Assembly (NCBI GenBank): GCA_003612585.1
Contig: RAZH01000003.1
Coordinates: 226,968-290,967, forward strand
DNA: 64,000 nucleotides
Direction of reading: 5' to 3'
From: a bacterium 1XD42-54
GTDB taxonomy: Bacteria > Bacillota > Clostridia > Lachnospirales > Lachnospiraceae
The position numbers were made by a program, and so were the translations under genes. Shown one piece after another: positions 18,380 to 27,790 of the stretch (the first letter of the stretch is position 1; every line of letters starts with the position of its first letter). Below the pieces are notes generated by a model that saw only the letters and a list, made by a program, of their open reading frames with translations, did not search any database and was not told the origin of the DNA.

Positions 18380-19441
18380 TTATAAACTTTCTATCTCGAC
18401 ACCTATCTGAATCAGAATATCCTTTGTCAGTTTTGATAACGGCCTATTATGCATATATTCTTCATTATCAGAATACGAATATAAGGTTTCCACAATCTGC
18501 TTTTCATTAACGAAAATTCCTGCAAAATTTTTTAATAAAATGTCTTTATGCGTTTCAGAGTAAATATATCTTTTGCGTATCATCTCTTTTACATATTCCT
18601 TAGAATGATTATATTTCTTTTCCAAATGAAATGTTTCCTTGGAATTTTTCATTCTTTCACTCAATTTTTTCTCACCATTGCTATGCAGCTTGATTTTAAA
18701 ATTGTCTGAAATCCCTTGCCAGACCGTAGAATCAAATCTTTTTTCTTCTATATCTTCAATAGGCTCCTCGTATACAATATCTCTCGTATCATTACTATCA
18801 TAAACTTCTATAGAAAAATGATATTCATCATTTTCATTGTCGTAAAATGGATAAAATGTTCTTTTTGTTGAATCAGACTTTTCATGATTACATACCTTAC
18901 AACTTGGAACAAGGTTGAAAAAAGAAAGCACCAGTGCTGGGATTTCCTCTTTTGAATAATAATGATCCAAATCACCTTTAAAATATGCCTTCCTTTGTCC
19001 GTTCTCTTTACGAGTAACATAATTCTCTACAAAATTACGGTTGCAATATGGACATACTTCCACCCCCATAATCTGGACAATTTTTACTAATTTCATACTT
19101 TTGCGATAACTATCATAATTCTTCAGCAAAAAATATTCTGTATTTTTCAGCACCTTCTTCTTGTATTTAGAAATTACATATGCTTCATCAGATAAATCAT
19201 CGAAAATGTATTTTATGATTTTATCTCTCCATATATTATTTTTAATTGCAGATAAATTTGTATGATATTCACTTTTCCACTCGCTGAACTCTTTATTGGA
19301 CGTAAATATCATTTGTCGGAAAACAATATCATCTTCCAAAATATCCATCAGCTCTTTGATTCTGTCTTGCCTAAAAAACCAACTACTCCAAAGCTGTTTT
19401 ATCTCATTTATCTTTTTATCGTCAATTCTAATCCCAATCAT
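18380..19441 (-). CDS. HNH endonuclease, partner of the upstream ATPase (Septu PtuB-like)
   Basis: 353 aa. The centre carries an HNH core on a zinc ribbon: C130-PY-C133, then GDLDH (His160), then C181-KV-C184 with NLVPSC before it and NHEK after. The flanking regions are lysine- and glutamate-rich and unassigned. The ATG lies one base after the stop codon of the ATPase gene, so the two are translationally coupled. An SMC/OLD-like ATPase followed by an HNH nuclease is the layout of the Septu anti-phage system (PtuA, PtuB) and of related ATPase-HNH pairs. Assigning it to Septu rather than a sister family is inference from this layout and the motifs. Expected action: cutting DNA or tRNA on infection. 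Confidence 0.75.
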   Translation of the reverse strand: MIGIRIDDKKINEIKQLWSSWFFRQDRIKELMDILEDDIVFRQMIFTSNKEFSEWKSEYHTNLSAIKNNIWRDKIIKYIFDDLSDEAYVISKYKKKVLKNTEYFLLKNYDSYRKSMKLVKIVQIMGVEVCPYCNRNFVENYVTRKENGQRKAYFKGDLDHYYSKEEIPALVLSFFNLVPSCKVCNHEKSDSTKRTFYPFYDNENDEYHFSIEVYDSNDTRDIVYEEPIEDIEEKRFDSTVWQGISDNFKIKLHSNGEKKLSERMKNSKETFHLEKKYNHSKEYVKEMIRKRYIYSETHKDILLKNFAGIFVNEKQIVETLYSYSDNEEYMHNRPLSKLTKDILIQIGVEIESL

Positions 19442-19442
19442 G

Positions 19443-21530
19443 TTACCTATCCTCTAACATCTCCAAATAATCTTTTATTCTCTGTTTGTCATCTTGATTC
19501 GTTATCATTTCCAAAATTCTGTTTTTATTATTTAATAATTTTAATCTTTGTTTTCTATCTTCTAATTTCTTTTTCAGTATTTTTTGGATTACCGACTCAC
19601 CAATTTGGTCAACAAAATACTCTATGTTTTTAATATTTTCTTCATTGTCACGACCTAATTCTTCAATTTCCCTTGCTAAATTGTTAAGTTTCTTTGTGGC
19701 AAATTCGCCTACCGTATTTTCCATAAAAAATTGATTTTTCATTAAGTCATATACATTTGCTCCAAAGCAACTGTTTCCATTCATCTTATCCATTCTCTGT
19801 ACGCTTAATTGTCTTTCAACGCCTGACCTTTCCAATAAAAAAACATTTGATGGTAAAATATCTGACAGTAGATATGGGGAATGGGTTGACATAATTAATT
19901 GTATATCACATTCATGCTCTGGCTTTCCCAAAGTCTTCACCATGATATCAATAAATCTCCTAGCCCACTCGGGGTGCATAGCTTGATCTGGCTCATCCAT
20001 AATAGCAATCAGCAATTTCGTTTCTTTATCTTCTACAACACAATCCTTTATTTTTGCAATGGTATCAATAAAACGCTCTTCTCCTTCTGACAAAAGCCCA
20101 AAATGCACCTTGAATTGATTTTCAATATCTGAATGCCAATCCTTTTTTATTTTCTCCCACTCACTGTATTTCTTTAAAAATTTTTTCAAATAGAGATTAG
20201 ACTCCTTAACTACAAGAAACTCAATCCCATCCTTTTGGAAATATTCCTCAGGAATATCAAACATTTCTTCTGTCATTTTTTCCAATATATCTACATATCC
20301 AAAGTCATTATTATCTTCTTCCCCATGAATTCTGCTCCCAACATACCTGCCCAGTATTCTCAAACCAAATATTTCTGCTTGCTTATATTCCTCTTTCAAC
20401 CATGAAATTAATATTATGACTCGTGATAATTCTTCTTCATAGTCTATTGGTTTCCCCAACTTATCATAAGAACTCTCATTAGACTTAAGACTCAAAATAT
20501 ATTCCATATGATACACTATATCAATACGGGCTTTATCTCCACTGTGCCTTCCCCTTTCCCCTTCCTTACACAAAGAGTATAAACCGTTCACAAGCATATC
20601 CAATATGTATCTTGCATATAAATCCAAAATATATTTTTCTCTCTTATTTGTTTCCTCAGCCTTCTTTTTCTTATTAGATAATATATTAATTTTTTTCCAA
20701 AGTGGCAACATTTCTTCTATTTCATTTATTGTAGCTTTATACCTATCCTTAAAATTATCATCCGTCCACACCGGATACTCATAATCTATTTCATCATATA
20801 ATTTCACTTTAACTTTATCAAAATAAAAACCCTCTATATTATCCTCTATGCATTGACATATTACCAAATACTTAGTATAAACATTGGAACGAGAATACAT
20901 TTTCCTCCCAGCAATATAGTCATCATATCTAGGATTATAAATTCCATAGTGCTCATTTCTTTGACTATACCGATAGCTTTCATTAATATAAGCGTAACGA
21001 ATCAGATCACTTAATCTGTCCTCTTTGTTTTCTTCCATCTCATTAAAGAAATGCTTTCCCATGCTTATAAAACACTCGTTTTCATATCTGAATACAAGTC
21101 CTATAGAAACCTTCGCCTTATCATATCTGTCATCATCATCGCCCCTGTCATAATTTGTAAACATATCATAAAACACATTGGAACCTAACACTTCAATTCC
21201 AAATAATTCTTGCCCATAATCATTTTTTCCAATATAGTACAATAGTAAATATTCATCATCAACCTCATTCTTTTTCACAGATCCCCTAAGTCTATCATCC
21301 CTATTCATACCCAAAATGTCTAATAAAGTTGTCTTCCCTGAACCATTTTTTCCAACAAGAACAGATATATTTTTTATGCCATCGCCATAAAAATCTTTTA
21401 AATAATTCTTTTTTTCTCTCACTGTCAAAATTTTATTCTCCAAATGGACTTCAAAATCATTTGAAAATTGTATGCTTTGGTCATGAATAAAGTCCCCAAA
21501 TTTTTTTATATATGCAAATATTAACTCCAT
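19443..21530 (-). CDS. ABC/OLD-type AAA ATPase of a Septu-like defence pair (PtuA-like)
   Basis: 695 aa. It has Walker A VLVGKNGSGKTTLLDILG at about residues 58-74, ABC-type signature LLSEGEERFIDT near 478, Walker B LLIAIMDEPDQAMHPEW near 505-515 and the H-loop LIMSTHSPYLLSD. The long middle part (about residues 100-460) is charged and helical with no recognised domain. It may be the dimerisation or sensing region. The C-terminal 70 residues are rich in Lys, Asn and Glu and predicted coiled. GGGAGACAAGG precedes the ATG. It is first in the pair with the HNH gene; low GC and direct repeats around the cassette suggest transfer. Other ATPase-nuclease systems remain possible. Confidence 0.75.
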   Translation of the reverse strand: MELIFAYIKKFGDFIHDQSIQFSNDFEVHLENKILTVREKKNYLKDFYGDGIKNISVLVGKNGSGKTTLLDILGMNRDDRLRGSVKKNEVDDEYLLLYYIGKNDYGQELFGIEVLGSNVFYDMFTNYDRGDDDDRYDKAKVSIGLVFRYENECFISMGKHFFNEMEENKEDRLSDLIRYAYINESYRYSQRNEHYGIYNPRYDDYIAGRKMYSRSNVYTKYLVICQCIEDNIEGFYFDKVKVKLYDEIDYEYPVWTDDNFKDRYKATINEIEEMLPLWKKINILSNKKKKAEETNKREKYILDLYARYILDMLVNGLYSLCKEGERGRHSGDKARIDIVYHMEYILSLKSNESSYDKLGKPIDYEEELSRVIILISWLKEEYKQAEIFGLRILGRYVGSRIHGEEDNNDFGYVDILEKMTEEMFDIPEEYFQKDGIEFLVVKESNLYLKKFLKKYSEWEKIKKDWHSDIENQFKVHFGLLSEGEERFIDTIAKIKDCVVEDKETKLLIAIMDEPDQAMHPEWARRFIDIMVKTLGKPEHECDIQLIMSTHSPYLLSDILPSNVFLLERSGVERQLSVQRMDKMNGNSCFGANVYDLMKNQFFMENTVGEFATKKLNNLAREIEELGRDNEENIKNIEYFVDQIGESVIQKILKKKLEDRKQRLKLLNNKNRILEMITNQDDKQRIKDYLEMLEDR

Positions 21531-21645
21531 CCTTGTCTCCCTTTATGTACTTATTCAATTCACGGCAGTCCATCCAAATCTTTTATGAAAAATTTGTCTC
21601 AAATCTCAGATTTCTCATATAATGATATTTTATATTATCCCATCC

Positions 21646-21668
21646 ATTACACGAATCCAGGTCACAAA
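21646..21668 (+). repeat. Right 23-bp direct repeat of the accessory cassette
   Basis: ATTACACGAAT, C, CA, G, GTCACAAA. It is the partner of 17155-17177 with two differences, and lies 115 bp upstream of the ATPase start codon. Confidence 0.6.
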
Positions 21669-21782
21669 CTCCACCCATCCGCCTAGTGTTATTTCGTCCA
21701 TAATCCCCCATCTTGTCCACAAAATACGGTACAATCAACACCAAATAACACTAAATAATGCGATTTTCACCCTGTCCCCAAA

Positions 21783-22130
21783 TTAGGAGACAAAATACTC
21801 CACTGCATTCTCCGGGAACATCTCCTTGAATTCTCCATAGAGCTGCGCAGCAAGCGTCTTGTTGTTGGCGATTACCAGCGTTGGCTTCTGCAAGGCTTGT
21901 ATCACATTTACCATTGTGAATGTCTTGCCGGAACCCGTAACCCCTAGTAAAGTCTGGAATTGATTGCCTTCCTGAAAGTCTTTCACCAGCTCGGCGATTG
22001 CCTGCGGCTGATCGCCGGTGGGCTTGTATAGGGCATGTAATTTAAAAGCATGCCCGTCCTTTGGGCGGCTTTTATGAGCAAGTAGCTGACTGCTGTCAGC
22101 GGATTGCGAATGTCCTCTTTCTTTTTGCAT
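21783..22130 (-). pseudogene. Truncated, diverged duplicate of the uvrB 5' end
   Basis: From about 22,051 to 21,790 the minus strand encodes the first roughly 87 residues of UvrB. These include [15 protein letters not shown] and the Walker [14 protein letters not shown], up to EYFVS, where it stops. Compared with the intact UvrB at 15049-17034 there are scattered replacements (KDFQ for KGFK, MVN for MAN, QALQ for QQLQ, ANN for AHN), and the DNA differs at many third positions. It is therefore not a recent copy of the neighbouring gene. The open frame starts earlier, at ATG 22130, but those 28 residues are not UvrB-like. Similarity ends abruptly at a GTATTTTGT sequence. It cannot make a functional UvrB. 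Confidence 0.85.
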
Positions 22131-22172
22131 ATGAAAGCCTCCATATTGTGATTCTTCAATAAACTCTCAATG

Positions 22173-22980
22173 CTATTGAGAACTTTTGTTTTTACTGATA
22201 TCATCTTTCTCTATTTCTAGCAACATACGATCAAAATCACTCTGATACAGTTGATCCTGTCTTACCCGGTATTTCTCAAATTCACTTAACGCATACTGCT
22301 CTGCCATTTTGGCAGAAATAGTTCCTGCATGTGTCAATATTTCCTTTTTTGACAACTTTAAAATCCCCTCAAACTGTTCCGCCCAATCTTCCATCGTCAT
22401 TGGAATCTGTTCTTCTGCACGCAGTTCTGCAAGATCTAAGTATGCATTTACAATTCTTGCCATCGCTGATAACTCTTCCTCAGTCAGATAATTTTTTGCC
22501 ACAACAACATCAAACCTCTGAATTTTTCCATTCGGAGAATCTTTCCATGTCTGGAGTCCCATATGTTCTTTCTCACTGTCCGCTCTATGATAAATCATTT
22601 CCGCCGCTGTTTCCCCATGAATTGCCCAATGCAGCTGATTCTGCACTTTCGCAAAAAACTGCCTGGTAGTTTGCGCTTTGGAATCATAGTCGATGCTTGT
22701 AGCATATATATCAGTAACTTTCTGATAACCGAATCTCCCGAATTCTTTGTAACTGTTCTTCAAAATAGTCTTTCGTCAAAACCGTTCCAAAATTTTTCAG
22801 GCGTTCATCGTCCATTGCAAATCCTTTAATCGTAAATTCCTCTATAACTCCATTTGCCCACTTTCGGAATTGAACTGCCCTCGCAGAATCAACTTTATTT
22901 CCTACAGCAATGATGGCCTTCAAATTATAATGATTTATATTATAGCATTTTCCGTATGATAGATATTTCCTTTTTCTGTT
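22173..22980 (-). pseudogene. Broken RhuM-family gene
   Basis: Two frames together match the middle and C-terminus of RhuM ('virulence') proteins. Frame one (about 22980-22711) has INHYNLKAIIAVGNKVDSAR, QFRKWANGVIEEF and ERLKNFG. Frame two (from about 22740 to 22173) has YQKVTDIYATSIDYDSKAQT, FFAKVQNQLHWAI, ETAAEMIYHRADSEK and IPMTMEDWAEQFEGILKL. The break falls in RIREIR, where a small deletion removes the usual linking residues and shifts the frame. The first roughly 80 residues of the family (DNA-binding-like domain) are missing behind an in-frame stop at 22981. The gene is therefore dead unless a shorter product is made. RhuM genes are common in mobile and defence islands, matching the neighbours. 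Confidence 0.8.
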
Positions 22981-23010
22981 TTACTGATTTGTCCCTCTTA
23001 AAATTAAAGT

Positions 23011-23032
23011 TTCACTACACATGTGTGGTGAA
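23011..23032. promoter_or_regulatory. Near-perfect 22-bp palindrome beside the rhuM remnant
   Basis: Left arm TTCACTACACA (23011-23021), right arm TGTGTGGTGAA (23022-23032), with one mismatched pair. It differs from the core of the palindrome at 18290-18313 at five positions that are mostly symmetric, so both look like sites for the same kind of dimeric protein. Confidence 0.5.
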
Positions 23033-23080
23033 TTTATTCTTCAGATTACTCAATATTATTCCACCTCCGTAATATCAACA

Positions 23081-23218
23081 TCATATTTTGTCTTGACGAA
23101 TTTTTATCGCAAAATCCGTATTTTCCCAATCCTCTTCAGAACATTTGTTCTTTTGACAATTCTAGCAGATATTATCGACAAATACAAGGGCTAAATTTTC
23201 TTTACCATCTATTTTACC
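23081..23218 (-). pseudogene. Unidentified gene remnant
   Basis: The frame reads GKIDGKENLALVFVDNIC, stop, NCQKNKCSEEDWENTDF and on to a second stop. A single TAG interrupts otherwise protein-like sequence with paired cysteines. It lies upstream of the broken rhuM gene. I do not recognise the family. A GGAGGTGG followed by TTG lies just downstream (near 23,050) and opens only a 12-codon frame. Confidence 0.35.
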
Positions 23219-23229
23219 AACTTTTTTCT

Positions 23230-23270
23230 ACTCGAAAAGGGATGGCCGTTCATGCCATCCCTTTTCGAGT
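23230..23270. terminator. Perfect 17-bp stem-loop downstream of the YyaL-type gene
   Basis: Arms 23230-23246 and 23254-23270 pair without mismatch around a 7-base loop. The T-rich tail (GTTTTCTT) is on the plus strand, while the only active gene pointing at it is leftward (ends 23340). It may work as a leftward transcript end or as a boundary against the degenerate island. Direction unsure. Confidence 0.55.
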
Positions 23271-23339
23271 GTTTTCTTGTCTCTTATCCTACTTCTTACG
23301 ATAAACTTCCTCGCTTTGACCACCATTACTTTGTTTTTT

Positions 23340-25295
23340 CTAAAACTTCTTCGAAGAGGATGGCAGCTCATTCGTCGGCGGAAGACATCTGTGGTCCTTA
23401 CATACATAATACGTCGTTCGCCCATTCAGCAACGGATATTCTGCTGTCTCCTGCTCCCAAATTTTGATATCCGCATAAAGCGGCAGACGGCTCAGAACCT
23501 CCGCTTTCTGTTCATACCCCGATAGCACAGCAGTAATCTTTTGGGGAGGATCGGCGTAAATCAATAATGCCAGCAAAAACATGCTGTGCCCGGTCGGATA
23601 CGCCTGCGCCTCTGCGGATAAAAAGGCAAGCTGCTTCTCTGCCGCCTCCCGGTACGTTTCTGCCTCGTCCATTAGCTGCGACAGCCTCACCAGACAGTAA
23701 GCCATCATAGAATTACCGCTTGGCAAAGCCCCGTCATAGGTTTCCTTCGGTCTTGTAATCAGGCTGCTGTTCTTCGCCCCGTACAGAAAATAGCCCCCCG
23801 CTTGATCTGCAAACTGGCTCATTGCCTCCCGGATGATTTCACCGGCCCGTTTCAGATATTCTAATTTTGAAGTCACTTCATACAAACTAATCAGCGCTCC
23901 GCCATAGTATGCATAATCATCTAAAAATCCTTTCGCCAAGCGTACACCGCCGCGACAGCCCACATACAGAAGAGTCCCGTCCGTAAGGTTTTCTTCTATA
24001 AACTGATAGGCTCTTTCCGCTGCCGAAAGATATTGTCCAGCTCCCGTCACTCGATACAAAACCGCCATGGCACAGATCATAAGTGAATTCCAGGAAGTTA
24101 GGACTTTATCGTCAAGATGGAGCTCTGCCCGGGATTTCCGATACTCATACAGCCTTTTTTTCTCTTCATCAAAATTTTCTGCTGCTGTCTGTTCGTGCAA
24201 AAGATTCAGGATATTTCTGCCTTCGAAATTTCCTTTTTCCGTGACATTGAAATATCGGCAAAATGCCTCTCCCTTTTCCCTCCCAAGGACGTGTAGGATC
24301 TCCTCATAGGCCCATACATAATATTTTCCTTCCTCGCCCTCGCTGTCCGCATCCTGGGCGGAGTAAAATTCCCCGGTCGGACCTGTCATTTCCCGAAAAA
24401 TATATTCCGCGGTCTTTTCCGCCGTATCCAGAAAAAGACGCTGATCTGACGCCTTGTACGCAGCAGAGTATGCCGCTATCAAAAGCGCATTGTCATAAAG
24501 CATTTTCTCAAAATGCGGAACCAGGAAATATTCATCCGTGGAATACCGCGAAAAGCCATATCCGATCTGATCAAAAATTCCGCCCCGGCGCATTGATTCC
24601 AGCGTCAACCTCACCTGAGAGAATGCCTCCCGATCCTCATGGATCTGCGAATAAAGCGTCAAAAACAGCAGATTATGCGGAACAGGAAACTTCGGCGCCC
24701 GGCCAAAGCCCCCATACGTTCGGTCAAAGCTTTCTGCAAAAACCTTCGCCGCCTTTTGGGGAAGCCTTAAATCAAGCTCCGATTGGTTTTCATAAGTCCC
24801 GTTCGCAATATGCAAAAGAATCTGCTCTGCTGAGGCCATGAGCCTGTCCTTCTCTGTTTTCCACTTTTCTGCAATGGCGAGCAACAGGTCACGAAAGCCA
24901 ATGATCCCGTAGCGGGAATCAGGCGGGAAGTAAGTTCCTGCATAAAATGGTTTTTGCTCTGCTGTCATAAAAATACTCATAGGCCATCCCCCGCTTCCGG
25001 TAAGCGCCTGGCAGACCTCCATGTACACGCTGTCTATATCCGGGCGCTCTTCCCGGTCTACCTTGATGGCTACGAAATTCCGATTCAAAATCTCCGCTAC
25101 TTCCTCATTTTCAAAGCTCTCATGGGCCATCACATGACACCAATGACAGGTGCTGTAACCGATACTTAAAAAAATCGGCTTGTCCTCCCTTTTCGCTTTT
25201 TCAAATGCTTCCTCACTCCAGGGATACCAGTTCACAGGATTTTCCGCGTGCTGTAACAGATAAGGGCTGCTCTGGTTCTTCAGATGGTTGCTCAT
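23340..25295 (-). CDS. YyaL/DUF255 family protein with thioredoxin-like N-terminus
   Basis: 651 aa, the usual length of the bacterial relatives of mammalian SPATA20. The N-terminal thioredoxin fold begins [19 protein letters not shown], with the CxxC site in [16 protein letters not shown] and the cis-Pro region [10 protein letters not shown]. The rest is a six-hairpin (alpha/alpha)6 barrel like N-acylglucosamine 2-epimerase, seen in [13 protein letters not shown] and [17 protein letters not shown]. Its reaction is not established; a redox or sugar-modifying role is usually suggested. The start codon overlaps the stop of the FAD/Rieske oxidoreductase gene by 4 bp (ATGA), so the two form an operon. 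Confidence 0.93.
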   Translation of the reverse strand: MSNHLKNQSSPYLLQHAENPVNWYPWSEEAFEKAKREDKPIFLSIGYSTCHWCHVMAHESFENEEVAEILNRNFVAIKVDREERPDIDSVYMEVCQALTGSGGWPMSIFMTAEQKPFYAGTYFPPDSRYGIIGFRDLLLAIAEKWKTEKDRLMASAEQILLHIANGTYENQSELDLRLPQKAAKVFAESFDRTYGGFGRAPKFPVPHNLLFLTLYSQIHEDREAFSQVRLTLESMRRGGIFDQIGYGFSRYSTDEYFLVPHFEKMLYDNALLIAAYSAAYKASDQRLFLDTAEKTAEYIFREMTGPTGEFYSAQDADSEGEEGKYYVWAYEEILHVLGREKGEAFCRYFNVTEKGNFEGRNILNLLHEQTAAENFDEEKKRLYEYRKSRAELHLDDKVLTSWNSLMICAMAVLYRVTGAGQYLSAAERAYQFIEENLTDGTLLYVGCRGGVRLAKGFLDDYAYYGGALISLYEVTSKLEYLKRAGEIIREAMSQFADQAGGYFLYGAKNSSLITRPKETYDGALPSGNSMMAYCLVRLSQLMDEAETYREAAEKQLAFLSAEAQAYPTGHSMFLLALLIYADPPQKITAVLSGYEQKAEVLSRLPLYADIKIWEQETAEYPLLNGRTTYYVCKDHRCLPPTNELPSSSKKF

Positions 25296-26602
25296 GCTTT
25301 TGCCTCCTTCCTGAGATCTCCGTTTGCCGGATTATTCAGCAAGATTCCCTCCTCATCAAACCGTGAGCCGTGACAGGGACAATCCCAGGAATGCTCCGCT
25401 TCATTCCATTTCAGGGCGCATCCAAGGTGCGGGCAGCGTTTCTTTGATATGGTAAGCAGATTGACGGCAGCCTCCCAGCCATTGATGAGAAGCTGAGGTT
25501 TGAGCATATTTCGCGACGGATGAAAGACTGGGGCGTAACTGTTTTCTTTTTCCAGCACCAGGTCTGTCAATATCATTGCGGCTGCCATGGAAGAGGTCAT
25601 TCCCCATTTATGAAAGCCCGTTGCCACAAAGCATCCGGGCATCCGTTTCGAATACGCTCCGATATACGGAATGCCGTCCAGCGTCATACAATCCTGCGTC
25701 GCCCAAAAGTATTTCTCACGTACGTTTGGATAATGCTCTGCGGCAAAATCCCGAAGCTCCTTCCAGTTTCCTCCCCTTTTGCCCGTCCTGTGGGCTCCGC
25801 CGCCCAGCAGGAGAATATCTTGATAACAGCGGAAGGATAGACCGCCTTTCGCCTCATCCACATACAGGTTGCGAAGCTTGGGGGCATTTTCCAGGGCAAT
25901 TACATAAGAACGATGCTGATACATTTTCAGAAAATACATTCCGTGTTTGTTATCTATAGGAAAGTGTGTGGCAAAAATCAGTTTCTGAAAAGCAATGTTG
26001 CCCTTCTCCGTGACCGCCGTGTGTTCTGCGAGCTCTTTGACGAAAGTATGCTCATAAATATTCAAATTTTCTGCAATTTTGGCAAGAAACTTCAGTGGAT
26101 GAAACTGTGCCTGATTTTCAAAGCTGACTGCACCGGCTGTCTGAAAAGGAAGCTCCTCTGTTTCTATGATTTCTGCCGGAAATCCCATCTTATACAGCGC
26201 CGCCACTTCCCTCTCAAGCTTCCTCTTGTCATCTATGGAGTACACACAGTTTGTCCTTTTCTCAAAATCGCAGTCAATATCCTCACAGAGCTCAAAATAT
26301 TTCTTCACAGCATTCTGGTTTGCATCCAGATACATTTTTGCTTTCTCGATTCCGACACGATGCAAAAGCTTATCATAGATCAGCCCATGCTGGGATGTGA
26401 TTTTGGCTGTTGTGTTTTCTGTAATTCCAGAGCAAATGGTATTTCCTTCCACCAGAACATAGTCCACACCCTTTTCCCTGAGGAAATATGCACACAAAAT
26501 CCCTGCAATCCCCCCGCCGATGATCAATACATCTGTAGTTACACTGCCCTCAAGCGTGTCAAAATGTGGCAGAGAAGCACTTTCTTTCCAAATAGAATTC
26601 AT
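25292..26602 (-). CDS. FAD-dependent oxidoreductase with C-terminal Rieske [2Fe-2S] domain
   Basis: 436 aa. An N-terminal DAO-type FAD domain has the dinucleotide site [21 protein letters not shown] near residue 25 and a FAD-domain end at [20 protein letters not shown]. The last 70 residues are a Rieske cluster domain with both ligand boxes, CPHLGC and CPCHGS. This two-domain layout is common in Firmicutes and Bacilli; the substrate is unknown (an amine or amino acid is possible). ATG at 26602 follows GGAGGA. It is the first gene of a two-gene operon with the YyaL-type gene. Confidence 0.92.
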   Translation of the reverse strand: MNSIWKESASLPHFDTLEGSVTTDVLIIGGGIAGILCAYFLREKGVDYVLVEGNTICSGITENTTAKITSQHGLIYDKLLHRVGIEKAKMYLDANQNAVKKYFELCEDIDCDFEKRTNCVYSIDDKRKLEREVAALYKMGFPAEIIETEELPFQTAGAVSFENQAQFHPLKFLAKIAENLNIYEHTFVKELAEHTAVTEKGNIAFQKLIFATHFPIDNKHGMYFLKMYQHRSYVIALENAPKLRNLYVDEAKGGLSFRCYQDILLLGGGAHRTGKRGGNWKELRDFAAEHYPNVREKYFWATQDCMTLDGIPYIGAYSKRMPGCFVATGFHKWGMTSSMAAAMILTDLVLEKENSYAPVFHPSRNMLKPQLLINGWEAAVNLLTISKKRCPHLGCALKWNEAEHSWDCPCHGSRFDEEGILLNNPANGDLRKEAKA

Positions 26603-26689
26603 GTATTTTCCTCCGGAGTCTTTCTGTTCCGAATAGTATGCGCAAAGATGGCATTTTCATACATTCTTCCATTTTAGAAGTTTCATTCA

Positions 26690-27775
26690 TCAAAACTGAA
26701 ACGCTACTTTGAAATCCCCATATTTCCCCGATGCATACTCAAATGCTTTTTCCCACTCGTCAAGCGCAAAGATGCTTGACACAACACCGTCTGTCTTCAG
26801 GCTGCCCTCCATGATTTTTTCAATTACGAAAGGATATGCATAGGGACTCAGGTGCGCCCCCAGAACATCAAGTTCTTTACGGTCGCCAATTACAGACCAG
26901 TCGAAGGTAGTCGGTGCGCCAAATACGCTGAATTCTACAAAACGTCCCAGCTTGCGAATCATTCCCATGCCCTGGATTACACTGGATGGATGACCCGTTG
27001 CCTCAACGTAAACATCGCATCCGTACCCCTCTGTCAATTCCAGAATTGCTGCCTGAACATCTGTATTGCCCGGGTTCCAGGCAATATCAGCACCAAACGC
27101 AAGCGCCTTTTCAAGACGCGCATCAATCATATCAAGTGCAATCAGTTTTCTGGGATTTTTCATTCTTGCATAGGTGATCATCCCCAGTCCCAGCGTCCCG
27201 GCACCGGAAATCACCACTACATCCTCATTGGTGATCTTCCCCCTATCAACAGCATGTTTGGAGCAGCCGTAAGGCTCAATGAGCAGCGCCTCCTCTATCG
27301 TCATATCCACGGGCACTCGGCTGATTACAGCATTTTTCGGAAACCTCACATACTCCGCCATTCCTCCGTTGTTCGTACTCTGAAAACCAAAAATATTGTG
27401 TGGCTGACACATCCAGTAATGACCATCCCGGCAAAAGCGGCATGTTCCGCATGGCACAATCTGATCAGCAATAATCCTATCTCCCAGCTGATAACCTTTT
27501 ACATTTTCTCCCATCTGGACAATATGGCCGAAAAATTCATGGCCTGGGATAAACGGAGGCTTTACCCACGCAGGTTGTGTCTCGTCTCCCCAGAACATTG
27601 CCGCACCATGGCTACACTTTAAGTCGCCGGCGCAAATGCCGCAGGCCTCTGTTTTAATCATGATATCATCCGGCCCGCATTCCGGCACCGGGTATTCCAG
27701 CTCCAGCCTGTAGTCACCTTTCCCGTAGGCCACAAGCGCTTTCATTGTCTTTGGAAGCTCCTTCCTTTCCGTCAC
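26690..27775 (-). CDS. Zinc-dependent medium-chain dehydrogenase (sorbitol/threonine dehydrogenase type)
   Basis: Oxidises a polyol or hydroxy compound with NAD(P). It is 361 aa. The catalytic zinc region is TEACGICAGDLKCSHG and PGHEFFGHI. The structural zinc loop is CGTCRFCRDGHYWMC. The nucleotide-binding motif is VVISGAGTLGLGMITYA. It is the last gene of the RpiR-TRAP operon, 15 bp after the TIM-barrel isomerase. It presumably produces a keto-sugar or keto-acid that the isomerase handles, or the reverse. GTG at 27775 (GAGGAGG upstream) and ATG at 27745 are both possible starts. Confidence 0.92.
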   Translation of the reverse strand: MTERKELPKTMKALVAYGKGDYRLELEYPVPECGPDDIMIKTEACGICAGDLKCSHGAAMFWGDETQPAWVKPPFIPGHEFFGHIVQMGENVKGYQLGDRIIADQIVPCGTCRFCRDGHYWMCQPHNIFGFQSTNNGGMAEYVRFPKNAVISRVPVDMTIEEALLIEPYGCSKHAVDRGKITNEDVVVISGAGTLGLGMITYARMKNPRKLIALDMIDARLEKALAFGADIAWNPGNTDVQAAILELTEGYGCDVYVEATGHPSSVIQGMGMIRKLGRFVEFSVFGAPTTFDWSVIGDRKELDVLGAHLSPYAYPFVIEKIMEGSLKTDGVVSSIFALDEWEKAFEYASGKYGDFKVAFQF

Positions 27776-27790
27776 TTTTCTTTCCTCCTC

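Larger units (their letters stand above)
22981..23339. other. Gene-poor interval at the right edge of the island
   Basis: About 360 bp holding the palindrome, a short gene remnant and the long hairpin given separately. No intact gene. Confidence 0.5.
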
